NCBI RefSeq assembly: GCF_004770745.1 | Contig: NZ_RQGD01000035.1 | Coordinates: forward strand, 248,001 to 312,000 | Origin: Leptospira ognonensis | Lineage (GTDB): Bacteria; Spirochaetota; Leptospiria; Leptospirales; Leptospiraceae | Length of the DNA stretch: 64,000 nucleotides | Direction of reading: 5' to 3' | Shown: positions 10,432 to 21,163 of the stretch, piece after piece | How positions within the stretch are numbered: the first letter of the stretch is position 1 | Layout: the number at the start of each line of letters is the position of its first letter | Notes under the pieces: model-generated | What the model was told of the DNA's origin: nothing | Databases searched by the model: none | Seen by the model: only the letters and a program-made list of their open reading frames with translations | Made by a program: the position numbers and the translations under genes

Positions 10432-12237
10432 TTAGTCTCCTGTTTTCAGAATCGAAAGGAATGCCTCTTGAGGGATGTCCACATTCCCTATTTGTTTCAT
10501 ACGTTTTTTACCTTCTTTCTGTTTTTCGAGTAGTTTTTTCTTTCTGGAAATATCTCCACCATAACACTTGGCGGTTACATTTTTTCTAAGAGCCGAAATA
10601 CTTTCACGAGCCACTACTTTGGCACCAATGGCCGCCTGGATCGGGATCATAAATTGATGTCTTGGAATTAGATCTTTTAGTTTTTCAATGATTGCACGAC
10701 CACGTTCTTCTGCTTTGGACTTATGAACAATTGAGGAAAGAGCATCAACTGGCTCATTATTAACTAAGATATCCATGCGGACGAGCTTAGAATCTCGATA
10801 GCCTACTTCTTCATAATCTAAAGACGCATAACCTTTGGTATGTGATTTGAGTTTATCGTAAAACTGAAATATGAGTTCTGCGAGAGGTAATTCATACGTC
10901 AATTGTACCTTGTCTTTCGAGAGATACACTGTATCCATATGCACACCACGCTTTTCAATGACGAGTGACATGATATTTCCGACAAAGGAGTCAGGAGAGA
11001 TGATTGTTGCCTTGACCATAGGCTCTTCCGACTTTTCAATTGTTATGGTTTCTGGCCATTTGGACGGATTGTCGATTTCATAAACTTCACCCTTTGTATT
11101 TGTGATGCGAAATTTTACGGAAGGTGCGGTAGTAATCAGTGCTAAATTAAATTCTCGTTCTAGTCTTTCTTGGACAATTTCCATATGTAAAAGACCCAAG
11201 TACCCGACTCGGAAGCCAAATCCTAGTGCCACAGAATTTTCTCTTTCAAAAGTTAAAGCCGAATCATTAAGCTTCAGTTTTTCAATGGCATCAACAAGAG
11301 CATCAAAATCTTCCCCATTGATCGGGAAAAGACCAGCAAATACCATGGGTTTGGCATCTTTAAATCCAACGACGGGAGAATCTGTTTGGTGGTTGGCAAG
11401 GGTGATGGTGTCTCCGGTTTTTGCATCACCCATTTTTTTCATCCCTGCGACTACATAGCCTACGTCACCTGGTTGTAATTCCTCAATCGGAACCATGGTC
11501 AATCGATTGACTCCTACTTCCGTCACTACAAATTGCCTTCCGACGTTCATCATATGAATGGTTTCGCCTTTTTTGAGCTTGCCGTCGTATAAGCGGACTT
11601 TGGCGACCACTCCCATATAGGTATCAAAAAAGGAATCATAAATAAGTGCTTTTAATGGCTTTTCAATATCTCCCACTGGAGACGGGATGAGTTTACAAAT
11701 GGATTCTAAAACATCTTTTACATTCAGGCCCGTTTTTGCGGAGATCGGGATCGCTTCATCTGGGTCGAGTCCAAGTGTTTCTTCGATCATTAATTTGCAC
11801 TTATCGATATCTGCAGAAGGAAGATCTATTTTATTGATAACAGGGATGATGCGAAGGTCTAGCTCCATCGCGAGGTAAAGATTTGCTAAGGTCTGAGCCT
11901 CAACACCTTGGCTTGCATCTACGATGAGCAAGACTCCCTCACATGCCGCCAAGGAACGAGAGACCTCGTATGTGAAATCGACATGGCCTGGGGTATCAAT
12001 GAGGTTGAGATGATAAATATTTCCGTCAGAACAAAGGTAATCGAAGGACGCATTGTTCGCTTTGATGGTGATCCCCCGCTCCCTTTCGATATCCATGGAA
12101 TCTAGGATTTGGTCTTTTTTTGTCCTTTGATCGGTCACGAGCCCAATCTCGAGCAAGCGGTCCGCCAAAGTTGATTTCCCATGGTCTACGTGTGCGATGA
12201 TGGAAAAATTTCGAGTGTATTCTTGGCGCTGGTTCAC
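10432..12237 (-). CDS. lepA: Elongation factor 4 (LepA)
   Basis: Ribosome-associated translational GTPase acting on stalled or mistranslocated ribosomes. At 601 residues it is family length. It starts with GTG at 12235-12237, preceded by AAGGGA at good spacing. G motifs are AHVDHGKST (about 15-23), RERGITIK (about 52-59), DTPGHVDF (about 82-89) and NKID (about 135-138). The C-terminal LepA-specific domain ends in [17 protein letters not shown]. It heads a minus-strand group with the PLP enzyme and the glycosyltransferase, and is divergent from eno. Confidence 0.97.
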   Translation of the reverse strand: MNQRQEYTRNFSIIAHVDHGKSTLADRLLEIGLVTDQRTKKDQILDSMDIERERGITIKANNASFDYLCSDGNIYHLNLIDTPGHVDFTYEVSRSLAACEGVLLIVDASQGVEAQTLANLYLAMELDLRIIPVINKIDLPSADIDKCKLMIEETLGLDPDEAIPISAKTGLNVKDVLESICKLIPSPVGDIEKPLKALIYDSFFDTYMGVVAKVRLYDGKLKKGETIHMMNVGRQFVVTEVGVNRLTMVPIEELQPGDVGYVVAGMKKMGDAKTGDTITLANHQTDSPVVGFKDAKPMVFAGLFPINGEDFDALVDAIEKLKLNDSALTFERENSVALGFGFRVGYLGLLHMEIVQERLEREFNLALITTAPSVKFRITNTKGEVYEIDNPSKWPETITIEKSEEPMVKATIISPDSFVGNIMSLVIEKRGVHMDTVYLSKDKVQLTYELPLAELIFQFYDKLKSHTKGYASLDYEEVGYRDSKLVRMDILVNNEPVDALSSIVHKSKAEERGRAIIEKLKDLIPRHQFMIPIQAAIGAKVVARESISALRKNVTAKCYGGDISRKKKLLEKQKEGKKRMKQIGNVDIPQEAFLSILKTGD

Positions 12238-12297
12238 TGGGAATCCCTTCTTTTTAAGTCATTTTCTCTTAAGGGTGCTCGTTGTCGAAAAAGTTTA

Positions 12298-12326
12298 TTG
12301 TCAGACGACTAAAAATCCCCTAAACT
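12298..12326 (+). promoter_or_regulatory. Sigma70-like promoter of eno
   Basis: TTGTCA (12298-12303), a 17-base spacer and TAAACT (12321-12326) lie 38 bases upstream of the eno ATG, with an AGAGGAGA ribosome binding site in between. Spacing is ideal; the -10 box is a moderate match. Confidence 0.55.
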
Positions 12327-12334
12327 GTATCTAG

Positions 12335-13669
<1,335 letters not shown>

Positions 13670-13670
13670 A

Positions 13671-14129
13671 ATGAACCCTCTGAAAGCTTCCCTACTCATC
13701 GCTTATGTCTGCGCCATCTTTTACTCGGTGGTGCTTTCTACTTCTGGTCTTGCAGAACGAAGGCTACTGGAAAAGGAATTTAAACAAGTGTCTGATGAAG
13801 TGGAAAGGCTTTCCGTGGAAAATCAAGTTTTGGAGGAGAGGGAAAAACGCCTCCAAAATGATGCGTATGCGTTAGAGAAGGAAGCCAGAAAATACTATCT
13901 ACTCTCTGAAAATGCTCATGTTCTCAAGTTTGTAGAAACAAAATCACAAACTGTGGATTCAAATCATATCCCCAAGGCTGCTGACTTGAGACTCAATCTT
14001 TCCGTAAAAGAGCCGCCGTTATTTCTACTTCGTTTCTTTTATTTCACTTTTAGCGTTTTCTTATGTCTGGGAGTTTATTTCAAACTGAAAAGCTTGCCTC
14101 CTCAGTCTAAACCTAAAAGACTGAATTAA
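13671..14129 (+). CDS. FtsB/DivIC-like septum formation initiator
   Basis: Divisome scaffold protein of the FtsB/DivIC family, expected to pair with FtsL/FtsQ at midcell. The 152 residues comprise a short cytoplasmic N-terminus, a transmembrane helix (about 6-24), and a leucine-zipper coiled coil (about 30-75) containing the family-type [17 protein letters not shown]. Unusually, a second hydrophobic helix follows at about 115-138 ([17 protein letters not shown]), so the C-terminus may return to the cytoplasm. Position directly after eno supports the assignment. The identity is based on topology, coiled coil and context, since this family is weakly conserved. Confidence 0.78.
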   Translation: MNPLKASLLIAYVCAIFYSVVLSTSGLAERRLLEKEFKQVSDEVERLSVENQVLEEREKRLQNDAYALEKEARKYYLLSENAHVLKFVETKSQTVDSNHIPKAADLRLNLSVKEPPLFLLRFFYFTFSVFLCLGVYFKLKSLPPQSKPKRLN

Positions 14130-14130
14130 T

Positions 14131-14739
14131 ATGCCAGAAACAGAAGCACCAGAAAAAGAAATTTCAGAAACACTTCAGGATCTCATTAGCGATAAAAACA
14201 TTGGGAAAAAATTCTTAGAAAAACGTAAAATTTTTCTTTGGGGACCTGTGACCGATGAATCATCCAAGGAATTGGTGAACAAACTCCTCTACTTGGAATT
14301 GATGGATCCGGGCAAACCGATTACATTTTATATCAATAGCCCAGGCGGTGTCGTAACCTCCGGTCTCGTTGTCTATGATACCATGAAAATGATTTCCTCC
14401 CCTGTTTACACAGTTTGTATGGGGATGGCTGCATCTATGGGCTCGATACTTCTCATCGGCGGGGAAAAAGGACATAGGTATATTTGGCCGAATGGTCGTG
14501 TCATGATCCACCAACCCTCTATCGGAGGACAGATACAAGCTCCAGCGACAGATCTACTCATACATGCAAATGACATTGTGAAAACCAAAGAGAAGCTAAA
14601 TCGTATGTTAGCCGAGGCTTGTGGCAAAACTTACGATCAGTTAGTAGAAGATACGGATCGCGATTATTATATGGATGCAGACGAGGCATTGGCATATGGT
14701 ATCGTGGACAAGCTCACCGACAAAATCGACGTTGGCTAA
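14131..14739 (+). CDS. clpP: ATP-dependent Clp protease proteolytic subunit
   Basis: Serine protease that forms the tetradecameric ClpP barrel, working with ClpX/ClpA-type unfoldases in cytosolic protein quality control. The 202 residues carry the catalytic serine in [11 protein letters not shown] (about 98-108), the histidine in MIHQPSIGG (about 123-131) and the aspartate in the [11 protein letters not shown] region (about 174-184). [12 protein letters not shown] is the substrate-binding loop. It is one base from the preceding ftsB-like gene and overlaps the next gene, consistent with one transcript. Spirochaetes often have two clpP copies; which paralogue this is cannot be told. Confidence 0.96.
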   Translation: MPETEAPEKEISETLQDLISDKNIGKKFLEKRKIFLWGPVTDESSKELVNKLLYLELMDPGKPITFYINSPGGVVTSGLVVYDTMKMISSPVYTVCMGMAASMGSILLIGGEKGHRYIWPNGRVMIHQPSIGGQIQAPATDLLIHANDIVKTKEKLNRMLAEACGKTYDQLVEDTDRDYYMDADEALAYGIVDKLTDKIDVG

Positions 14740-15742
14740 CACACCGTTCATCCCTCGAAAATTTCTCGAGGGAAAACACTTACAAACCGTTTATAATGTC
14801 CTCTTTCCTCCAGACAATACACTGGAGGAAGATTTTTATTGTGAGGGAATCTTACTTCCTACAAAGGACGCTACTGGTGACCATTTATGGCTAGAGCATA
14901 ATCCTCCGATCTCACAAATCAAAAAAAACTCCATTCCTTGGAATGGTTATTATCTCGTTCTCATTCATGGCATGGAAGGTAGTTCCGAATCGCATTATAT
15001 GGTGAGTGTGGGCCGAGAAGCACTTTTGCGCGGCTATGGAGTGATTCGAGTCAATTTAAGAAACTGTGGGAAAGGCTTAAATCTGGCCCGTACTCCCTAC
15101 AATGCTGGGCAATCTGAAGATTTAGAACAAGTCTTGGATTACATTCGTAAAAAATTAACTCTGAATATATTTGTCAGCGGGTTTTCACTCTCAGCCAATT
15201 TGGTATTAAAATATTTCGGAGAGAAAAGACGGAACAAGGCGTCTGCATTTACTGCCACCTCACCGCCCTTAGACTTAAAACGTAGCTGCGACTTTATAGA
15301 TTCAAAGGCAGGACTATTTTATAGAACGCACTTTCTGAATACAATGAAAGAGAAAGTACAATCCGGAATTTATCAAATTTCTGAATCTATGATAGAGCGA
15401 GTTATGCGGGCGAGAACTTTTTTTGATTTTGATGAATTTTTTACAGCGCCACTTTCTGGCTATAAAAATGTATTAGAATATTATCATACCTGCTCGAGCA
15501 TCTATTATCTTTCAAATATAAAAATTCCAGGTCTTATCATTCATGCTAATGATGATCCTGTCGTCCCTTCTCATGTCTGGCGTGAGATCAATTGGAATGC
15601 CTTTCCTGCGATTGAGACCGTACTAACGGAACAAGGTGGACATGTTGGATTTATCTCTGACCCGAGTCCCGATAATCCAGAAGGACGATGGTTACCGAAG
15701 ATCATCATGGATTTTTTTGACAAAAAATTGAAAGTATACTAA
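14732..15742 (+). CDS. YheT-like alpha/beta hydrolase
   Basis: Member of the YheT/ABHD hydrolase family; physiological substrate unknown, probably an ester. I chose TTG at 14732, overlapping clpP by eight bases, because the family block [17 protein letters not shown] begins five residues later; ATGs at 14675 and 14696 would add residues translated from clpP sequence. The 336-residue protein has [12 protein letters not shown] (oxyanion side), the nucleophile elbow SGFSLSAN (GxSxS, where the family has GxSxG), Asp in [11 protein letters not shown] and His in QGGHVGFIS. The full triad is thus present. Part of the eno-to-tldE run. Confidence 0.85.
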   Translation: MANTPFIPRKFLEGKHLQTVYNVLFPPDNTLEEDFYCEGILLPTKDATGDHLWLEHNPPISQIKKNSIPWNGYYLVLIHGMEGSSESHYMVSVGREALLRGYGVIRVNLRNCGKGLNLARTPYNAGQSEDLEQVLDYIRKKLTLNIFVSGFSLSANLVLKYFGEKRRNKASAFTATSPPLDLKRSCDFIDSKAGLFYRTHFLNTMKEKVQSGIYQISESMIERVMRARTFFDFDEFFTAPLSGYKNVLEYYHTCSSIYYLSNIKIPGLIIHANDDPVVPSHVWREINWNAFPAIETVLTEQGGHVGFISDPSPDNPEGRWLPKIIMDFFDKKLKVY

Positions 15743-15762
15743 TTCAAAAGGAAATATCAGTT

Positions 15763-17148
15763 ATGCGAGATCTACTCAAAGAATGTTTACAAGAAGAAAG
15801 CGGTCTCGTCGAACTTCGCTATCACCATAAAGAGAATCGATCTTTTTTTGCTGAAAAAGGTCGCATAGAATCGACGGCACTTCGCAAGCGAAGTGGTGTT
15901 GGCGTGAGGGTGCTTCATAAGGGTACTTGGGGCTTTGCTTCTACAAGTGAGATCACCAAAGACTCTATACAAAATGCGATAAAAATTGCAATGCAAGCGG
16001 CAGATATCTCCTCTTCTCTACGTTCAGAAAAAATTCCTAATTTACCGAAGGCGAATTTTGCCATTGGAAATTTTATCGGTGAGGGAATTTCTGATTTTAA
16101 AAATAAATCTGTAGAAGAAAAGCTAGAACTCGTATTATCCATTCAAGAAAAGGCTCTCAAATCCTCCCCACTCCTTCAGTCTGTAGGTTGCGGCTATTCC
16201 GAAATTTATGAAGAAAAAGCAATCGTAACGACAGATGGTGCAGATAGTTTTTTTAGCATGGTACGTCCCGAATTTAGAGTCAATGCTGTCGCAAACCAGA
16301 ATGGTAAATTAGAGTCTGGAAATGAATCCATTGGCGTTACAGGCGGATGGGATTGTTTATTCAGAGATAAGAATCCTAGTCAAATTTCAGAAGAAGCCTG
16401 CAAGACTGCCATCGACCTTTTAACTTCCACTTTGCCTGACGGCGGCCTATCCACTGTCATACTATCGCCTTCCATTGTAGGACTTCTTGTACATGAGGCG
16501 ATTGGGCATACCGTTGAAGCCGATTTTGTTTTGGCAGGGAGTGTGGCGAGTGGCAAGATAGGAACACGAGTTGGTTCCGATTTAGTTTCGTTATGCGACT
16601 CGGGAGCATCTGAATATTATGCCGGAGCCGGTGGAACCATTCCAGTGGATGATGAAGGTGTAATTCCTGAGAAGACTATGATCATAGAAAATGGAATTTT
16701 GAAATCCTACCTTCATAACCGAGAAACTGCGGAAAGATTTCAGACAAAACCAACGGGCTCGGCAAGAGCTTGGGAATATTCTGATGTCCCGTTAATCCGC
16801 ATGAGAAATACATATTTGCTTCCAGGAGATTCCAGTCTGGAAGAGATGATCGCAAACACGAAAGACGGATATTTTTTAGATGGTCCCAAAAATGGACAAG
16901 CTGATGCTACAGGTGAATTTATGTTCGCAGTTCAAAAAGCATATCGCATCCAAAATGGAAAGATCACTTCGTTATTGAAAGGCGTAACCGTTTCAGGCTT
17001 AGCCTTCGATGTTTTACAATCGGTAGACATGGTATCAAAAGAGTTCAAATGGGATTTAGGATCTGGTCACTGTGGAAAAGGTCAACCGGCAAAAGTAGAC
17101 GCGGGTGGCCCCTATGTTCGAGCAAAAGTATTGCTTGGTGGAAATTAA
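15763..17148 (+). CDS. tldD: TldD, metalloprotease subunit of TldD/TldE
   Basis: Zinc-dependent protease subunit; with TldE it forms a heterodimeric peptidase that degrades or trims unfolded peptides. The 461 residues include the metal site VHEAIGHTVEADF (about 243-255, the HExxxH signature) and the cysteine further on in SGHCGKGQP (about 437). The conserved RVGSDLVSL and GSARAWEYSDVPLIRM blocks are in place. A GGAA ribosome binding site precedes the ATG. Its stop overlaps the tldE start by one base (TAATG), which suits equimolar synthesis of the two subunits. Confidence 0.93.
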   Translation: MRDLLKECLQEESGLVELRYHHKENRSFFAEKGRIESTALRKRSGVGVRVLHKGTWGFASTSEITKDSIQNAIKIAMQAADISSSLRSEKIPNLPKANFAIGNFIGEGISDFKNKSVEEKLELVLSIQEKALKSSPLLQSVGCGYSEIYEEKAIVTTDGADSFFSMVRPEFRVNAVANQNGKLESGNESIGVTGGWDCLFRDKNPSQISEEACKTAIDLLTSTLPDGGLSTVILSPSIVGLLVHEAIGHTVEADFVLAGSVASGKIGTRVGSDLVSLCDSGASEYYAGAGGTIPVDDEGVIPEKTMIIENGILKSYLHNRETAERFQTKPTGSARAWEYSDVPLIRMRNTYLLPGDSSLEEMIANTKDGYFLDGPKNGQADATGEFMFAVQKAYRIQNGKITSLLKGVTVSGLAFDVLQSVDMVSKEFKWDLGSGHCGKGQPAKVDAGGPYVRAKVLLGGN

Positions 17149-18527
17149 TGAATAAGTCCTCCCTCGAAGATAAAATCAATTCGCAAAGAGACTTGTTAGA
17201 TGGTTATCTCAAAAAAGCCAAACAAGCTGGCATAGACCAAGTTGAAATTTTCTCAAGTTATGGCTACTCTGAGGATGTGACTCTTGAAAAGAGTGATCTT
17301 AATAATTGTACGGCGACAGAAGAAAATATGTTCGGGATAAGGGTGATAGAAAACGGATCACAGGGTTTTATCACAACCAATCACCTTCCTACTCTCTGGG
17401 ATTCAATTTTAGAAGCTAGAAGTCTTGCTCGTAGTCAGACAACTCCTGATGTAGATATGGTGTTACCTGAACCCAGGCCTCTTGAAAACCGTCCAAGTCA
17501 GTATGATGCGAGTATTGATGCTCTGGGCCTTACTGATCTCGTTCGGATTGCTAAACAAGCGTTAGACTGGAAACGAGAGAAATTTCCTCTTGTTAGCATT
17601 GATTCCGGAGAAATGTCGATCTCAAAAGGCTTTAAGTTGATCATGAGCTCGACTGGCGTGTATGGTGCCGAATTAGGTGCAGGTATCTCCGCCTCAGTTA
17701 TGGGAATGGCGATCAATGGAGATGACATCGGAAGCTTTGATTATGATTCTGCAAGTGGAAATGATTTAACTACTTTTTCAAAAAGATGGTCAACCGCATT
17801 TCAACAATTTGGTGATAAATGCATGGGAGCTCTTGGAGCCAGAACGATTTCTAGTTTTAAGGGAAAAATTCTACTCCCTCCTGATGCTGTTTATTCCTTT
17901 TTTTTGGGCTCCTTTATAGGGTCTCTGAATGGCACGAGCATTCGGAAAGGAAAAAGTAAAATGCAAGGAAAGTTAGGAGTGAAGGTAGCGGACTCAAAAC
18001 TAACAATCTGGGAAGATCCGACATTGGATCAGTTTTCGGGTACGACAGCCTTTGATAGAGAAGGACAGCCTACTAAAAAACAATCCGTACTTAAGGATGG
18101 CATCCTTGAGACTTATTTTTACAACACGTATGAGGCAAAAAAAGCGGGACTTGTCGCATCCAATGGATTTGCTACAGGAGGTGCCCAAAGCCAACCGGGA
18201 TGCGGGCCAAGGCAATTGCAAATTGCTCCTGGTACAAGCGCAAAGGATGATTTTTTTCGAATGGATGAAAAGGTTTTATATATCAATCGGATATCTGGAA
18301 CAAGTGATGGTCCTTCAGGAGACTTTTCAGGTGTGATTAAGGGTGGCTTCCTAATTGAAAATGGAGAAAAGATTCCCATCAAAGAGGCCCAGGTCGTCGG
18401 CAATGTATACGATGCCTTGCATCAAATTGAGGCGATCTCAAAAGAGGGTGAACTCCTTGGTGAATCTTATTTTGTACCTTATATGCTCCTAGATGGTTTT
18501 TCAATCACTGGAAATGCCAATGGCTAA
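17148..18527 (+). CDS. tldE: TldE/PmbA, partner subunit of TldD
   Basis: Non-metal subunit of the TldD/TldE peptidase complex (PmbA family). The frame is open further upstream but the ATG at 17148, overlapping the tldD stop, gives a 459-residue protein starting MNKSSLEDKINS. The family N-terminal domain is visible in ITTNHLPTLWDSILEARSLA and the C-terminal GDFSGVIKGGFLIENG block. It lacks the HExxxH of TldD, as expected for this subunit. The DUF4416 gene starts inside its last codons. Confidence 0.92.
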   Translation: MNKSSLEDKINSQRDLLDGYLKKAKQAGIDQVEIFSSYGYSEDVTLEKSDLNNCTATEENMFGIRVIENGSQGFITTNHLPTLWDSILEARSLARSQTTPDVDMVLPEPRPLENRPSQYDASIDALGLTDLVRIAKQALDWKREKFPLVSIDSGEMSISKGFKLIMSSTGVYGAELGAGISASVMGMAINGDDIGSFDYDSASGNDLTTFSKRWSTAFQQFGDKCMGALGARTISSFKGKILLPPDAVYSFFLGSFIGSLNGTSIRKGKSKMQGKLGVKVADSKLTIWEDPTLDQFSGTTAFDREGQPTKKQSVLKDGILETYFYNTYEAKKAGLVASNGFATGGAQSQPGCGPRQLQIAPGTSAKDDFFRMDEKVLYINRISGTSDGPSGDFSGVIKGGFLIENGEKIPIKEAQVVGNVYDALHQIEAISKEGELLGESYFVPYMLLDGFSITGNANG

Positions 18528-19068
18528 TGAATCGGCTCATAGTGAAAGTTTAGAGCGTCCGATTGGTGCCTCTTTTTTTCTCATTAGCTCGTTTCAGAAT
18601 GATGATGCTTATTTTGAATTAAAGTCTATTACTGAAAAAAAATTTTCTAAAACTCTATATGAATCTAATGTATTACCGAAATGGGAACTTGATGTAGTCG
18701 AGAGATTAACAAGCATTCCTGGGCGTCAAACACGTATTTTGTCTTTCCTTAGACGTGTTCATCGAGAAGAATTGGTTCAAATCAAAAAAGATTGTGTAGA
18801 AATCCAAAACCAACTAAGAAAAGTAGACCCACTCTTTCGCCTCATACCTGGCTATCTTACCTCGCATAATGTGGTGATTGCACAATCCAAGGATGATTTT
18901 CATAGAATTTATCTTTTTGCGGGTGTATATGGAGAAATTGTCTATGTCTTCCATGGTGGAAAATTTTCTGTCTTAGAAACGGCTCCATCCTTTTTTAAAA
19001 ACAAAGAGTCCTTATATTTTTTTAGTAATCTTCGGGAGTCTTATGAATACAATAAGTTCAAGGACTGA
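18520..19068 (+). CDS. DUF4416 family protein
   Basis: About 182 residues from ATG 18520 (in-frame ATGs at 18493 and 18514 are alternatives inside tldE). It matches the general plan of DUF4416: an N-terminal GASFFLISSF strand, the central IKKDCVEIQNQL helix, the hallmark LIPGYLTSHNVVIAQSKDD followed by HRIYLFAGVYGEI, and a C-terminal FFSNLRESYEYN. The function of this family is not established. No signal peptide or membrane segment is seen, so it is probably cytosolic. Eight-base overlap with tldE and a 26-base overlap with the next gene suggest cotranscription. Confidence 0.75.
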   Translation: MANESAHSESLERPIGASFFLISSFQNDDAYFELKSITEKKFSKTLYESNVLPKWELDVVERLTSIPGRQTRILSFLRRVHREELVQIKKDCVEIQNQLRKVDPLFRLIPGYLTSHNVVIAQSKDDFHRIYLFAGVYGEIVYVFHGGKFSVLETAPSFFKNKESLYFFSNLRESYEYNKFKD

Positions 19069-19627
19069 GGGTTACCAGTTGAAATTTTCCCTTCCCATTT
19101 TACTTTTACTATTCTTTTCGCAATGTGCACCAAATAGTTCTTCTGAACTGACTGTCGTAAATATTCAGTTATGTGACAATTACGATAAAGAGGTAAATTG
19201 TATCGAACCAGTCCCGGAACAGGGGATTGTGAAACTAAAGCCCACCGTAAGCGCAAGGGAAAAATCGAGTTGGTATCATTTTTCTAATTTTCTCTATTTT
19301 ACTGCTCGGGAAACGCCAGGCTTCGTAATTACATTTTCACGACCTTTTACCCCAGAGGAAAGGGCAGTATTTAATTCTGAATATGTAGCATACATAACTT
19401 TAGATGGAATCAGAGAAAGGATGGAAGGCTATGAAATGGGAGAAGATAAAATTGCCTCCTTCCATTATCTTGGTGCGATCTTAAAAGAAGTAAAAAGGCA
19501 TAACAAAGAGCAGGACCAAAAACCCAATCTGGAAAAGTTTGGAAATCTATTGCTTCAGTTCGAAATCATTTTACCCAACAAAGATACAAAATCCCTGCAA
19601 AGAGAGATCAAACTTGAATGGGAGTAA
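19043..19627 (+). CDS. Putative lipoprotein, function unknown
   Basis: A 194-residue protein whose N-terminus, after about 14 residues, contains a hydrophobic segment FSLPILLLLFF ending in SQC, a relaxed lipobox. A shorter start at the TTG just before that segment (MKFSLPILLLLFFSQC, about 19079) would give a more typical signal peptide and remove the overlap with the DUF4416 gene. The mature part contains cysteines in LCDNYDKEVNC, possibly a disulphide, and no recognised domain. It is the last gene of the eno run, convergent with the polyprenol kinase gene six bases away. Confidence 0.68.
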   Translation: MNTISSRTEGYQLKFSLPILLLLFFSQCAPNSSSELTVVNIQLCDNYDKEVNCIEPVPEQGIVKLKPTVSAREKSSWYHFSNFLYFTARETPGFVITFSRPFTPEERAVFNSEYVAYITLDGIRERMEGYEMGEDKIASFHYLGAILKEVKRHNKEQDQKPNLEKFGNLLLQFEIILPNKDTKSLQREIKLEWE

Positions 19628-19632
19628 TAATT

Positions 19633-20385
19633 TTAAAATTTTAAATACAATTCTGCAGGATTAAAAATGACCCGATCAATGGGAACTCCTGTGATCAGTG
19701 CAATTCCTACTGAAAGTGTTAGGGCACCTACAATAGGAATCAGCAGGTTATCATCGATCAGGCCTTTGGCCGTGGTGCCTGAAAAGAATTCCGTAAGGCA
19801 AGAAGAAACGACACCAAACGCAACAATGATGATTGGATAAAATTGGAAGGAACTGTTTTTTATTAAACTAAATAGACTGTCTGGATGAGAGATCGTAATC
19901 AAATACAAAACAATGATACCGACGAGGAAAGCAGCTAGAGAAAATCCAATGATACCCTCTCTCGATTTACCATTATAAAAGCGATTTTTACCATATTTGG
20001 AACCTATGTAAGCCGCGGTTGGATCTCCAACGACCAGAAAGAGAATCGAGAGAACAGCAATTTCTGGTGAAAAGAAAAGAACAACAATGAAATTGGCAAG
20101 AAAGTAAGGGACGGTTCCATTGAATCGTTTCCTTTCCGATTCTTTCATAAGAAAACCGAAATAACGAAAAAAGAAATTTTCAAAAGGAGTAAAATTGAGT
20201 CTGAAAGCTTCCACAACAAGCAATAGGAGCAAAAAGAACCCCAGGTAAGAGACAATGATGGCCCGGGTTGCATGGAGAAGGCCAAGATATCCAGAAAATA
20301 AATCAAAATACAGGCTGATGGGAATGATGAGACCTAAGATATGCCATACCTTTCTTAAAAAATTAAACCCATACTGATTTTCCAT
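19633..20385 (-). CDS. Polyprenol/diacylglycerol kinase family membrane protein (DGK1/SEC59-like)
   Basis: A 250-residue protein with about seven transmembrane segments resembling CTP-dependent dolichol/diacylglycerol/phytol kinases. Landmarks are RKVWHILG (about 11-18), the polar ESERKRFNGTVPYFLA loop (about 93-108), GDPTAAYIGSKYGKNRFYNGKSREG (about 128-152, quoted in parts: GDPTAAYIG and GKSREG), and EFFSGTTAKGLIDDN (about 206-220). The reaction would be phosphorylation of a lipid alcohol in the membrane. It lies five bases after the STAS gene, same strand. Substrate is not deducible. Confidence 0.72.
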   Translation of the reverse strand: MENQYGFNFLRKVWHILGLIIPISLYFDLFSGYLGLLHATRAIIVSYLGFFLLLLLVVEAFRLNFTPFENFFFRYFGFLMKESERKRFNGTVPYFLANFIVVLFFSPEIAVLSILFLVVGDPTAAYIGSKYGKNRFYNGKSREGIIGFSLAAFLVGIIVLYLITISHPDSLFSLIKNSSFQFYPIIIVAFGVVSSCLTEFFSGTTAKGLIDDNLLIPIVGALTLSVGIALITGVPIDRVIFNPAELYLKF

Positions 20386-20390
20386 AAGGA

Positions 20391-20747
20391 TTACCGGACT
20401 CCCCTTGAGGCCATCTTAAAAGCCCCCTCTTCATTTGTCGCAATTGGAAACAGATTTTTGATCCCCGCCATCTGGAAAGCTTGCCGCACGGAGACAGGGA
20501 GATTGATCAAAATAATTTTATGTTTTTGTAAGAATGCCTCTTCGCTTAAAGTGCGAAATGCTTGGATCCCTTGTGTCGTTACCATGGTTAACTCTTCCAG
20601 ATCGAGGATGACGGAACCATGTTTTAACGAGGATACAATCGAGTTTATGCACCTTTGGGCAGTGAAATTATTCAGATTTCCTTGCAATTTGGTCACATAG
20701 ACTGTATCTATTTTTTCAGTGGCTACGACGAGGTCGTCTAAACTCAT
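20391..20747 (-). CDS. STAS-domain protein (anti-sigma factor antagonist type)
   Basis: A 118-residue single STAS domain of the SpoIIAA/RsbV class. The usual VILDLS...DSSG turn appears as VILDLEELTMVTTQGIQAF (about 46-64), so the phosphorylatable serine position is a threonine in TTQG. Phosphorylation by an RsbW-type kinase would then have to use threonine, or the protein may act without phosphorylation. It is the first gene of a two-gene minus-strand unit with the polyprenol kinase. A second, canonical STAS protein is encoded at 51612. Confidence 0.83.
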   Translation of the reverse strand: MSLDDLVVATEKIDTVYVTKLQGNLNNFTAQRCINSIVSSLKHGSVILDLEELTMVTTQGIQAFRTLSEEAFLQKHKIILINLPVSVRQAFQMAGIKNLFPIATNEEGAFKMASRGVR

Positions 20748-20821
20748 AATTTTTTGTCGTTTTCATTTTTCATTCTTGCGCTCAATGGCAAGTAAATAAA
20801 AACTTTTGGAAGGAGATAGAT

Positions 20822-21133
20822 TTGAAAGCTAAAGTTGCTCATCTCTTCAAGAAACTGGAAGAAATCGAGAGAGATTCTGCCGAACTAAAAAAAATGGCAG
20901 ATCGTATTGCTGAGGATAGAGAATACTCCCCGATCCTGCGGGAAAGTTTCATTTCAGAAATGGCTAAATTAGAAGACCAAAAATCTGATATCCTACGTGT
21001 TTCTGTATCCCATGTTTCCCCTCAAAAATCTGAAGCTAAAGATATGAGTGTCACGCAAATCATGGATCCCTCTGTGAGTGAACCTCCCGCTCTGGAAAAG
21101 AAAAAAACAGATAAACAAATTCGCAAATATTGA
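20822..21133 (+). CDS. Small coiled-coil protein, unknown function
   Basis: A 103-residue charged protein starting at TTG, preceded by a strong GGAAGGAG ribosome binding site that decides the start. Residues 1-60 are predicted helical with heptad-like spacing (LFKKLEEIERDSAELKKM); the C-terminal third is a Ser/Pro/Lys-rich tail. No signal peptide or membrane helix. It precedes a SurA-like lipoprotein gene by 30 bases and may be cotranscribed with it. No family recognised. Confidence 0.65.
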   Translation: MKAKVAHLFKKLEEIERDSAELKKMADRIAEDREYSPILRESFISEMAKLEDQKSDILRVSVSHVSPQKSEAKDMSVTQIMDPSVSEPPALEKKKTDKQIRKY

Positions 21134-21163
21134 ATCCCTCACATTAAAAATTAAGGAAAAAAA

